DNA of 64,000 nucleotides from Trichoderma breve (taxonomy: Eukaryota; Ascomycota; Sordariomycetes; Hypocreales; Hypocreaceae). The position numbers and the translations under genes are program-made. Below are positions 23,800 through 35,061 of this stretch, piece by piece (positions within the stretch are counted from its first letter, which is position 1; the number at the start of each line of letters is the position of its first letter). The notes beneath the pieces were generated by a model, which searched no databases, was not told the DNA's origin, and was given only the letters and a program-made list of their open reading frames with translations. The stretch spans positions 3,162,001 through 3,226,000 of the forward strand of contig NC_079236.1 of NCBI RefSeq assembly GCF_028502605.1, given 5' to 3'.

Positions 23800-25404
23800 G
23801 GCTGGCGATGGCGATGTCGATGGCGATGTCGAAGCGGCGACGGTGCCGCGACAAAGTTGACGATGAACCTCGCAGGCCTGCTGAACGAGGTCTCGGCAGG
23901 TTTAATAAAAAAAAGGGCTGAGATAACGACGTTCGAAGGTATCCCTGTCCACCGGCGGCTTTTAGATAGATCGGGCTAGCGAGCTCTAGCAGTGTGGAGG
24001 GGCTCTGAACACGGGATCAGCGAATGTGTGAGTGTGTGTCGATGATGGCAGTTTTGGTTATGTGGCATCACGGCATGAGAGAAGAAAAAGGGAGAGAAAG
24101 ATGTGAAGGAAAAGAAGTTGATGGTGGCGATGTTGGAAAGATGAGAGATGAGAGGAGAGGAAGAAATTATTAAAAGGAAGAGCCAAGAGCAAGAGCAAGA
24201 GGTGAGCTGAGCTGAGGTTGAGCCGGCAAGCGGACCCAACTCTAATCGATGGGCTGAGGCACCGTCTGGCTCGGGTATCTCCAGAGTCAATTAGCGAATC
24301 CGGACTTACAAACAGCAGTGGGCAGTGAGAGCCTGGAGAACGAAGACGAGGCGCAGGATAAGCGGCAGGGAGCCCAACGATGCGCAATGGCTGTGGCCGT
24401 GAGATATGCAAAGAATGTCAACAGGCTGCCCTTTGCTCGTACTCGTAGAGCTAGCCTCGGTGAGCCCGCTTTTTGTATTGATGCAGGTATGCAATACAAT
24501 GCCTCGCTTGTGTTTGATGTTGCAGAAACACGCGAGTGAGAGCAAGAGAAGGAAAAGCACGAAACAGAGACAGAGAACAGAGACAGAAACATTTGGAACA
24601 TAAACAGAAGCAAGGCATCCATGGAACTCTCACCGTCTGGGGGCCGCTCACACGACTTGACCTATCGCTTTGGCGCACCTTGTGATCCGCAAATCATGAC
24701 CAGCCAGGATCTAATGCAACGTCATTTTGCGCATCGTCCACCGCATGGCATGATGGGGAGATTACAGTAAACTAGTTACATGTACGTATTGATGCTAGCA
24801 TTACGGAGCCATGAGCAACAGACACGAAAGAAACGGGGAGAGAGAAGAAAAAAAACACGCAAGCGCAATATATAATAGACGCGGTGCCATGCAGCCCGGA
24901 ATTAAACAGCTGCAGCTCTGGCGCAAGGGAGGGTGAGCTGTGAATGAAGCTATGAGCGCTAATCTCCAGCGTCCTTCAGGCTGCGGTTAGTGCCCAAGCT
25001 CGAGCTGATGGTGGCTTTTGACGTGCATGCAGCAGCTGGTGCATTTGTACGTCAGCCAAGGCTAGGCCCGATTGTCGCTGGCGGCGGTTGCAGCGCTAGT
25101 GGCAGCTTCACTGGAGCACAAGAAACAATGGACGAGACAGAGGGAGAGGGATGGCGGAACGGAGCCCGGCTGAACGAATATTCCGAATTCGATTGACGCT
25201 TACGAGCACCAGCTGTAGCCTTGCGCAGCTTCAACTTGGCCCCAATCCCGGACTACAGTCAGCACATGCACCACCATTCCGCATTCACCATCTCGACGAC
25301 GCATCACCGCAGCCTCCAACAAAGCATTGATCTTTGGCAAATCTCCAACTCTCTTATCTCTCACACATTCCCAGCATCATCCCCCCACTGGGAGCCCGCC
25401 CAAG
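23800..25404. other. Divergent promoter region of VNX1 and RPT6
   Basis: About 1.6 kb separates the two divergent start codons. GA-rich sequence on the plus strand at 24060-24200 reads as CT-rich leader for VNX1. The 100 nt before RPT6 is CT/CA-rich. No gene is supported. GGTGGCTTT at 25010-25018 resembles, but does not match, the yeast proteasome element. Confidence 0.5.
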
Positions 25405-26635
25405 ATGGCGCTCGACGAGTACTACCGCAACAAGATCGAGGCGATGAAGCTGGAGATCCTCAAGGGTCAGGCTGCCCTCCGCCGTCTCGAGGCCCAACGC
25501 AACGACTACAATTCCCGAGTCCGGTTACTGAGAGAAGAGCTGGGCCTGCTACAGCAGCCCGGGTCCTACGTCGGAGAGGTCGTCAAAGTGATGAGCACCA
25601 AAAAGGTGCTTGTCAAGGTACATCCCGAGGGCAAATATGGTTGGTCATCAATGATATCACCCCGCGATTCCCTCACAGCTCCTAACCCCCAGCGTGCCAG
25701 TTGTCGATGTTTCCGATAATGTCGAAATCTCCAAGCTCACCCCCGGAAAGAGAGTCACACTCTTGTCAGACAGCTACAAACTCGAGAAGATGCTGCCGTC
25801 ATCGGTCGATCCCCTGGTATCGCTCATGATGGTAGAAAAGGTCCCCGACAGCACATACGACATGATTGGTGGATTGGATCAGCAGATCAAGGAAATCAAG
25901 GAAGTTATCGAGCTGGGCCTCAAACACCCCGAGCTCTTCGAGTCTCTCGGCATAGCCCAGCCCAAAGGTGTCTTGCTGTATGGACCGCCCGGTACGGGCA
26001 AGACGCTGCTGGCCAGAGCCGTGGCCCACCACACGGCCTGCAAGTTCATCAGAGTCTCTGGTTCGGAGTTGGTGCAAAAATACATTGGAGAGGGTAGCCG
26101 AATGGTCCGAGAGCTGTTCATCATGGCCCGAGAGCACGCCCCGTCAATCATCTTCATGGACGAAATCGACAGCATTGGTTCCTCCCGAGTGGAAGGCTCA
26201 TCAGGAGGAGACTCTGAGGTGCAGCGAACCATGTTGGAGCTGCTGAACCAGCTTGATGGTTTTGAGCCCACCAAGAACATCAAGGTCATCATGGCCACGA
26301 ATCGACTCGACATTCTAGATCCCGCCTTGCTGCGACCCGGACGTATCGACCGCAAGATTGAATTCCCCCCGCCGAGCATCGAAGCACGAGCCGACATTCT
26401 CCGAATCCACAGCCGCAAGATGAACCTGACCAGAGGCATTAATCTGACCAAGATTGCGGAGAAGATGAACGGCTGCTCCGGAGCCGAGCTCAAGGGTGTG
26501 TGCACAGAAGCGGGCATGTATGCCCTCCGCGAGAGGAGAGTTCACGTCACACAAGAGGACTTTGAACTGGCAACTGCCAAGATTCTCAACAAGCATGATG
26601 ATAAGGAGGTTTCCCTCGGCAAGCTGTGGAAGTGA
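25405..26635 (+). CDS. RPT6: 26S proteasome regulatory ATPase RPT6 (subunit 8), 389 aa
   Basis: Two exons are inferred, 25405-25639 and 25701-26635. Joining TAT-G to TT-GTC restores the conserved HPEGKYVVDV. The donor is GTTGGT, a non-consensus start, and a CCTAACC branch site precedes the CCAG acceptor. An N-terminal coiled coil (about 8-55, [15 protein letters not shown]) and an OB domain lead to the AAA+ module. Walker A is GPPGTGKT (173-180), Walker B is IIFMDEID (about 228-235), then sensor 1 ATNR and the arginine-finger region [11 protein letters not shown]. The C-terminus LGKLWK fits Rpt6. Rpt6 is one of six ATPases in the proteasome base that unfold ubiquitinated proteins and open the 20S gate. 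It acts in nucleus and cytosol. Length is close to yeast Rpt6 (405 aa). Confidence 0.97.
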
Positions 26636-27055
26636 TTGGTTTGCATGTCAACAAACACACCCACACAGACACGCAAAAAAAGAAAGGAAAAAAACATTGT
26701 ATCCTGCAGCATCGGGTTTATTTTATAGAAACAACTATGGCAGCCACGGACTTGGAGTTGTAAGGGTAGTTCAATTATACCATAATGCGGGTATCAACCC
26801 CCTAGCTGCCCCCCATCTTTGATTCCCATCAATATGTATCAAATGATATGAGACTGTACTCTATGTCGTCACCTTGTATGAGACAACCCTTGCCGGTTTT
26901 CAACGTTCACCGCAACAGCCTTTTCAATTCCAGCAAAAAGAGAGTCAATCTAGCCTACAGATGTCTATTCTGCATCTCAATTCCAACATGAAGACAACGA
27001 ATCTAGCCTATATATGTCTATTCTACATCGTCTATGCCAACTTGCGGGCTATAAT
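26636..27055. other. Convergent 3' region between RPT6 and the DUF1989 gene
   Basis: This 420-nt AT-rich spacer lies between convergent genes. The sequence ATCTAGCCTA with following TNTATT is repeated at about 26948 and 27001 (two diverged copies about 52 nt apart). It likely carries both 3' UTRs. No gene is seen. Confidence 0.5.
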
Positions 27056-28145
27056 CTACTTTCGCTGACTTGGTTCTCCCTCAGGGGAAAAGACTCCGTG
27101 CATGCCCTTGTACCCGGCCGTCTCTGCAGGCTTCCAGCCGCTCTTTGCGAGGAGTTCCTTGTCCTGCAGCTGGTAGACTTTGACGTGTAGGGGACGGCAA
27201 ACCTTGATCATTTCCTTTTCGCTGTCGCTTCCAAATCCCCAAAGGGAGAGATCGCCGCCGGGACAGGTGCCTGATTTCATCGTGTCAGTCACACTCATAA
27301 CATCTATACATAATGAACGGGGGTTATCAAAAAAACATACTCAGGGCCATGAGGACGTCCTGCTCGGCCAGGAACTCAATAGAATCCCCTCGCTCAGCCG
27401 GACACGGGCTCATGAAATAACGCCCCTTTTCATCCAACCCAGTGACCTGGAACAAGTTCAAAACATCATGAACATCCTCCTCCCTCAACCCCCACTTGGC
27501 CACGGCGCGGCTCAGGTTCGAGTGGCAGTGGAAGTCGTACTGCGAGTCGGACAGCACGGTGTTGATGTACGGGTCGCAGCGGGTGCCCAGCAGGTCGTGG
27601 ACGCGGCCGCCGTTTTCGTCCTGGCCGTACCACGCGAGGCTGTCGGAGATGATTGTGACGAGGGGCCGCATGTAGGGGAGGTTGGACCAGAGGCGGTCGT
27701 GGGTGGACACGTGGGTGGAGTGAAGCTGGCGGGTGCGGGAGGCCCAGAAGCGCTCGCGGGGGTTGTGGCGGTTCCAGATGTTGAGGTCGCCTTTTATATG
27801 TTAGCTGGGTGATTTACTGACTGGGATATATACGATTTCATGCTGGTCTTCGATATGATATGTTGAGATGAAGGAAAAGATACAATACATACCGACCTGA
27901 GGCCCCTCGGGCGTGCTGATGCTCACAATTGATCCTGCTGGTGCCTCCCAAGCCCTGCCTGATCGGATAGGAACGGTGAATTCCTCAACGAGGACTCTTG
28001 GGGCCTGTTGGATGGCCTCGTAGAGGTTCTTGTCGACGCTCAGGGGGGAGCCGGCAGTTGGGAGATAGGCCGGGACGGGCTTCGGGACGGGCTTGCGGGC
28101 CTTGAGGCGCTCCTCTGCGGAGAGGCTGCTTGCGGATTGAGACAT
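27056..28145 (-). CDS. DUF1989 urea carboxylase-associated family protein, 305 aa
   Basis: Three exons are inferred on the minus strand: 28145-27893, 27790-27341 and 27270-27056. The GTATGT donors lie at 27892 and 27340. Joining gives TPEGPQVG-DLNIWNRHNPRERFW and DVLMALS-TCPGGDLSLWG, both hallmark stretches of the DUF1989 domain. Other family features are LVTIISDSLAWYG, GTRCDPYINTVL and FHCHSNLSRAV, with Cys and His residues well placed for metal binding. In bacteria, DUF1989 proteins are encoded with urea carboxylase/allophanate hydrolase and assist urea or guanidine-type nitrogen breakdown. Fungal copies are usually isolated, as here, and their substrate is unknown. No signal peptide or membrane segment is present, so a cytosolic location is inferred. 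Confidence 0.9.
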
Positions 28146-31100
28146 TTTTGGATTTATCTTGACTCTTTTTCCCTGAGAAGAGTGTTGGTGTGAGTCTTTC
28201 TTGGAGGTGAGATGAGATGGCGAACTGACTGTTTGAGTATGACACTCTGCTCTGGGGATGCTACTCAACCAAAAAGCCGTGGCAATTTGATTATTTTTAA
28301 TATCACGAAAGGATTTCAAAACACAACTATGGCGCCTTTCCATCCAAGAATCGCATAAAGAACTCAACGCCTCCTCTTCAATGTCAAGCTTCTCATCTAC
28401 AAAAGCCCGCGCGCTCGGGACGTATGACTAAGAGCACTGGGGCTCCAGAGAAACGGAGCCGGAAGCCCGCCTTCTGTGAACATGCGGGGGAGAAGATTTG
28501 CCTCCGCAAAATCTGACGCCAAAACGGCTGGACTGTAATCATTTTTGATAAGGACTTGAGAGGGTTTTTTTTTCTAAGAGTCTTGGTATTTTCATTCATC
28601 CTATCGGATGGAACTTTGGGTTTGTTAATTTGTTTGGGTGAGGAGCATTTAGGGGGGTTTTGTGTGAAAGGGCGCGCCTTTGCCGGGTTTTGACGGCATA
28701 ACGGGGAGGTGGGAAAGAGAAGCGATTTTGTTTTATTTGGCTAATTGCTCTGGAGAGGGATATTTGTAAAGGATCAAACTCCGATTGATTTCAAACCATT
28801 TCCGCGGTAGCAATTGGGCCATGGATAGGGTTGAAGAGAAGCTATTTGGATGCGGTGCCGGCGAAAAGAGGACACGGCCGGTTTCGCTCGTTTGGCTCAG
28901 TATATCGTGTGTCAATGCAGCCACACCGCGGAATAGAAGTAGAAATAAAGAACTCGGTCCGATCCGCGCTGCTCGGAAATCACTGCTTCGTTCATGTTCT
29001 AGACATTGCTTGGCATTTGCTAATCTGTGTTGTAGATCGCAATATGGGAAGCATATCAAGTGGGTGTACAAGTCGTGCTTTGACGCAGTTTTGCTACAGG
29101 TGTAAGTCAATAGGCGTTTATCGTGGGTCTTGTTCATCTGCCAAGGGACTCTCATCTTTCACCCTAAGATAATTATACTTTACGATGCCTATTATGAGCT
29201 GAGACGGTACTCGGTCGAAATGATGTTTCTACGCCTCAAGAGAAAAGGCCAATGGGCAGATGCAACAAGTTTACTCTGGAAACTCAATCTCGGGCCATCA
29301 TGACCCGAAACCACTCCACTTGTCTGGCTTTTGGAGACGTGAATTTCTTCTTCTCCACCGTTACTCTGGGGCGGAAGAACCTGTGACACGGCTTACAAGT
29401 GCTTCAAGTCTGCTACGATGCCCATAGGAAGCAATCACAAAGCATCAAGCAAAAACCCTTGTCCAGCACGTCTTGGGGCTATCTTGACAGGAGCAAGTTG
29501 CCCGAAAAGCAAAGAATCAAAACGCCCTGGCGGCGGCAGATAAGATTCCGGAATCGTCAGCGCGTTATTTCCAGCTCCATGCGCACTTTGCCTAGCGGGA
29601 TACGTGGATGCTTGTTGTTAGTCAAAGCGGGAAACGATTGTGGTTTTTGGCCCTCGAGTTTTGACTCCGTCGTAAGCATGATGATTAAGGCCAGCCGATT
29701 TGGATCCTTGGCCAATCAACACGCAGGGCAACGCTACGCTCGGGAATAAGATGCATGTACTGCAGGATTTAGCTTAGGCGGTAGTTCGAAAAATGACCTG
29801 TGATAATGCCTCAGCTGGGGGACCGGCGGCTCATATCAGTCAGCAGGGTAACGAAAGGCGCCGAGTCCTACGACTTACAACCGACGTAAGACAAAAAAAA
29901 AAAAAATCAAGTGAATAGAGGAATGCGCCTTCAGGATAGGGCCTGGAACCTCTTTTCCCGCCCTTTGAATTCTGCAAAAGAGATTTCCCTGCTTTTTGGT
30001 GCACAAGGACTGCCAGGAAAAAGAACTCACGAGACGTTTTGGTGGAGAATGGGAAAAAGGGTCTGGTGTTTTGAGATTGCGTGACCCGACAGAGATTGCG
30101 TGACTCGGAAATCGGGCCAGGCTGAAGCAGGGAAAAAAATGTCTAGCAGACCGATAAAAAAAAAAAGACAGAGAGAGCCCATCACCCCCTTCGGAATACA
30201 CCTCTCGGAATACCCTTTTTTCTTCTACAGCTTTTTCGTTAGTACGGGGCGTGTATGTGTCCCTTGTTCTCGTTTTAGAGCAAAGCTTGCTTGACGGACG
30301 GGCCACGGTTCCGGCTTTCCGTTATTAGACTGAGCGAAGAAAGCAATGCGTGCTGGGGGGTTCCATTCGTATTGAATGGGTTCATCAGGTCCGTTGTGGT
30401 GAGGTGTTATGGAGTACCTGTAGAGCTAGCAGAACTGCTGCTCCATTGTTGTACATCGTTAGCTGCTTACCAGTTTACCATGCGTGGTCTTTCACGGTTC
30501 CACGTACTGCCGGTATCTTACTGCCTATGTAGGTAGTAGCCCGGAGACTTTTTTTCGACTGCTGTGAAACTATGTACATGTAGGAGGCCATCGGTAGGGA
30601 TGCCGTGATGCAAGTATGTAGGTACTTGGTTGCGTTCGTGGCCATCGCAATTTGGGCTCGCAAGCCCTATCGAAGCACCCGCCTTGGGGTGGGAGCTGAT
30701 GGATGGCAGATGGAGGGGGTCCAACAGACAAGACAGGGCCAGGGGGGGTTAACGAAAGACCAGCAGCTCTGCTGTTACAGATTCCGGTCAGTGTAGGACC
30801 AAGTTGATCGTCGAGCTGCAACCGGTGTGAGAATGACGGACCTCCCCATGCTTTTGTCGGGGAAATACCACACAACGCTGCGTGTGTTGCTGGATGGGCA
30901 AGTCTGGACCGCGACGGCTGAGATGTTGTTGTTCAGTTGATGCCGAAATACCACGTTTGACTGGGTGCTGGTCCCGAGGACTCCGCACGATTTACAGTAC
31001 ATGAAATCTCGAAAGGGAGGGATGGTGTGTTGTGTGTGTGGTCGCAGCTCTAGAACAAAACAGAGTGGTGTCTCTATGGAATATTATCCTTGTGATAATG

Positions 31101-34100
31101 GGTTGGATGGGCAGCTCTAGTCACAGTCCAGTGCGGGCCGGTAGTGTGTAGTTTGCGAGGGTAGTTGGGTTCGGTGCCTGTCCATCACTTTTTTTTCATT
31201 GACCGTTGCTGTGGCTGTGAAAATCAATCTGTTGCTGTACGTACTAACGTAGAGTATCGGCATCGGTATCCAATTCTCGATATATGGACGATTGGGCCTC
31301 TTGTCAGAAGTCGTGATTCATTGTCTGCGACATGTACGTACACTCACAGTCATGCATTAGGAAGGCGGACAGAGACTTGCTTACAGCCGTTATGCCGTTT
31401 TGAGACGGCTACGTCATTGCTCCCGCGCTGCGACAAGAAGCTGCCCTTTTCGCCCCCCGTTTTTTCCCAAACCAAATCTCAGCTGGGCCGCTCGCCTTGG
31501 CGCCTGGGAAGTGACATGTAATTCGGTAATACAGTCTGCGGCACTGTGCCCGTCGCGGAATGTTCCACGTCGTCGGGTTCTAGACTTTCTTTTTGCTGAT
31601 GCAATCCGTTGCCTGTTGAGTTGAACCGGCAATTGCATGGCGAGAATCAAGCTTTGGCCGGCAGGCACCCGCTGGTGGATGCCCGGGCCAAGCAACCAAG
31701 CAAACAATCAAATCGCATCGCCCAGCCCCAGCCCAGCCCAGCCCAGACGATAAGACGCAGTGTCGTGTCGTGTCCTACAGGTACTCGTACATGGCGGTGG
31801 TGTGGTGGAGAGGGGAGCGGAAGGGGTGCCCCGATGTACTTTTACGGGCAGATGCACAGTGCAGGATATGACAACTTGAACTCCTTCATGATGAGTATCC
31901 CAAGCTGGGTCAGCATTGATGGGCACCTATAATCCTTAACCTGTTGCAAGATGCCTGTTTCATTATAGCTTCAAACAAGCAAATACATAAAATAAAATCA
32001 ATACACTAAATAAAACCACCCGCATTGAAGAGCAACAAAAGCAGACCATGAGCATTGATCAAGAAGAATCCCCCAGGACATAAGTTACCCGGCGGTACAA
32101 AGCGGACAAGGATTACGGGGACACGGAGCATCGCGGAGCCGCTTTTTCTTTTGGGGCTCCCAAAGTCTGGACTCGACCGACCAGGACCAAAGGGGCACGG
32201 TGACGTCCTGCGGCAGCGCCACCCGCGCTCTGGTTGGCCCTGGCGCGCCTGTGAGGGGCGGCCTACGGGGGCCCTACGGGGGCCTTACGGGGGGCTTGAG
32301 GGGGTCTTTATGGGGGACGTAGCACTCTTTTTGCAGCGAAGTCTGTACCTACCTAGTAGCGAGTCTGCACCTAGTAGCGAGTTCTGTAGCACCAAGGGCC
32401 AAGCAAGTGCGTCTTCTTAGCGGGGACCCTTGGCCCTTGGCGCCGCAATGACGATGTGGTGGGGCCGCTGGCGTCGAGAGGCCATGCGAGAAGACGGTGG
32501 CTGCAGCGTTTCGGGGCCTGTCTGAATTTCTGGCTTCATTCTGCATTCTGCGTGACTTGTCACCAAGAGCCGGCGTCTTTATTGCTGTCTTTGGCGGGCA
32601 TTGGGGTGGGTTTGCTTTAAACATGTGTTTTTAAGTTGTTGTTGAAGAAAAGGCAAAAAAGAGACTATATTGTCGTGTTGTTGAAGCGTTCGTTGCCCGG
32701 TGGAGGCGAGAGATTCCCCCCAGACAACCAACTGCCTGTCAACCCAGACGAGGTGAATCAGATCCATGATTACATTAGGTACATGACTCTCCCGACTGAA
32801 AATAGTGGTGCAAACTAGCATCAAGTAGCATCAATTTGCAAATATTGCTCCCACCAAGCTAGCAAGCAGCTTAATGCAACGCGAACGGTTCCCCGTTAGT
32901 GCCAAAGTTAATCATAATCGTCATTCATCTCACAAGTCGGTCAGCCCCAAAATTCCATTGTGCGGGCCAGGCCTGCGCTTTTGCGTGACGCCAGAGCAGT
33001 TAGAAAATCTACCATGTTGTCTTCGAATTTCTGAGCAACGGGGGGCCAGTAGCTAAATTCCCCTTTGGGGCGGCACCATTGTCAGCCATAGACCAAAGCT
33101 GGCCCCAACGCCTCTTTTTTTTACCGCCAGGCCAGCCTCAGAGCCGCCTGCGCAGGGGGCAATTCGTAACCAAGACGCCTGTGACGCCCTTGCGAGGAGG
33201 CCGTTGCAGGAGCTGTGCTGGCAGAGACGGCCGTAGCAGTCGAGGGTCCGCTGGCAAAATCAAACGGCGTCGACGTGATGGATGGAGAAGCTGGGGGGAA
33301 AGAAACGGCAGAAACTGGTCCAGCGTACAGTACGGAGGGCCGACGATACGGAGTACATGCCGCACATTCTGGCAGATCACTGAGTAAACAAACCGGTTTG
33401 CTGTGCTTGCAGCCCGAGGAATAGACCAGATCCAGACCCTTTCTCCTGCTCCATGCTTGTCATGCCAGCGCCGATCCCTTCCGCACGCGATCACCAGCGA
33501 CCTCATCCTCCAGCCCCCGGGCCGCCGTCATCGTGTACCTCCAAGTACCTGCTGCTGGTTCTCGTTTCTTTGTCTGACCAGCGCTGTGCTGTGCTGTAAA
33601 GTAGCGTTGCAAGCTGTCCATGTACGATTACAGGCACCTTGCCACGCCTTGTTCTTGTTGTAGGCCCGCAAAACCCTTCAGCCTCTGCTCAATCTGGCGT
33701 TCTGGAGTCATCGATGGGTTGGATTGGATTCCGGGGGAATGGCATTGCCTGATCTTGCGGTAGGATGCTAGTATCATCATGGTCACAATCAGACATCGTC
33801 ATAATCGTGTGGACAATGTCTCATCTTGCTCTTCTTAAAAGAGGAAACGTAAAAGCCAAAAAAAAAAGACGATCAAGTACATGTGCCCGGGACAAAGTAA
33901 ACTCACCCGCACCTGTACCTCTCCCCATCCACCGTTTTGGCGCTGTTGCAACCCCTAACCGCGCTGTACTCTCAGGTGGTGGTAGTACTCTCCCCCAGCC
34001 CGGTACCTTGCAGTACTTTCGCCATTTCTGCAGGGCCCCTGTTCCCCCTCCCACACCTTCCCAGCTTCTGCTCTCCTCCAAAAGCTCCGTCGTCTTCTGC

Positions 34101-35002
34101 CATCTTTGTCTGTCCTGTCTTTTCTCCCTTTTCCCAGCGCTCCATCTCACTCACACACCCCTTCTGGCTCTGCGCGCTAATCTGGACGGGACCGAAAAAA
34201 AAGAAGAGAAAAAAAAGTCGTCCGGGGGTGGCATCCTCACCACGTTGGGCCCCATCCCGCAAGCAGAACATTTTGCAACACGAGAGCACCAGCACCAGAA
34301 ACTTTGCCCCTTCATCCCACAATCTCCCGTCCTCACCCCCCAGAGAACCTACGGCAGCCTCAACTGAACTCCCTCGGTCGAATCGAGTTCCTTCTGGCTG
34401 CTTGGATTCTGTGGTTTCACCTTGATCTCGTTCTCGACCCGGGTCTTCGCTTCTGTCCGTTCCTTTTCGCCTCCGTGCCGGGTGTCATCTACGCCATTTA
34501 CTCGTCTATTTCCCTCCTCCACCACCCCTTTCCTTTCCTTTACAACATCCAGCATATTATTCCAGCATTTTATATCCAGCCCTACTGTTTTGTGCCAGCC
34601 CCGTCTCTGCATTGCTGCATACAGATACCCAGTAGGCTATCCAGCTCTCAGAGTCATCATTACCACTGCATTACCATCCTTCCACAGCCGGGTCGGCCGT
34701 GGGCACATTGTCATAGACACCAACGCCACATCATTTCGGTACTCTTGCCACCTCGTTTCGACTTAAAGAGCGCGGCCCAGAGTCTCGATTACTTGATACG
34801 ACTCTCTCCTCATCCACCCGATTCCACTTCGACCTTGTCCTGGGACGCGTCAAAGAAGCATAAGCTTCACGAGCTTGCTTCTGGTCGATCATTTGCGGAG
34901 CCCCCCCAAGCAAGCCAAAGCTACATTTATATCACATCTCAGCGTCACCACCACCGGCCACACACAAGTCGTCGGGACATTTCACAAAACTCCTTCCTAG
35001 TT
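28146..35002. other. Long gene-poor intergenic region (6.9 kb)
   Basis: No gene is supported in this unusually long stretch. Frames are short, lack domains and are not rescued by splicing. Features seen include a run of 13 A at 29893-29905 and CAGCC repeats at about 31724-31745. There is also a GGGGCCTTACG-type near-repeat at 32265-32310, and one TACGGAGTA motif at 33347-33355. From about 33900 to 35000 the plus strand is strongly pyrimidine-rich, indicating a long promoter or leader for the phosphatase gene. The rest may hold non-coding transcripts or decayed sequence that cannot be resolved by eye. Confidence 0.5.
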
Positions 35003-35061
35003 ATGGGCCTTGGGAATTGCTGATGAGCACCAATCTAAATGTTATCGACACCCCCTCTTGA
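35003..35061 (+). promoter_or_regulatory. Two coupled upstream ORFs before the phosphatase start
   Basis: uORF1 (35003-35023) encodes MGLGNC. Its TGA shares the A with the ATG of uORF2 (35023-35061, [12 protein letters not shown]), giving a TGATG overlap. uORF2 in turn overlaps the main ATG at 35039 in another frame. Such an arrangement usually lowers translation from the first main ATG and may favour the in-frame ATG at 35075, 13 nt past the uORF2 stop. Whether the transcript includes this leader is inferred. Confidence 0.5.

Noticed and set aside
25010..25018. GGTGGCTTT as a proteasome-associated control element upstream of RPT6
   Set aside because: It differs from the yeast element GGTGGCAAA at two positions, and filamentous ascomycetes often do not use that element. 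It is a single weak match.
34304..35023. 239-codon open frame upstream of the phosphatase gene
   Set aside because: It is rich in Ser, Pro and His because of CT/CA-rich leader DNA, has no domain, and ends at the uORF overlap. It is treated as promoter and 5' leader.
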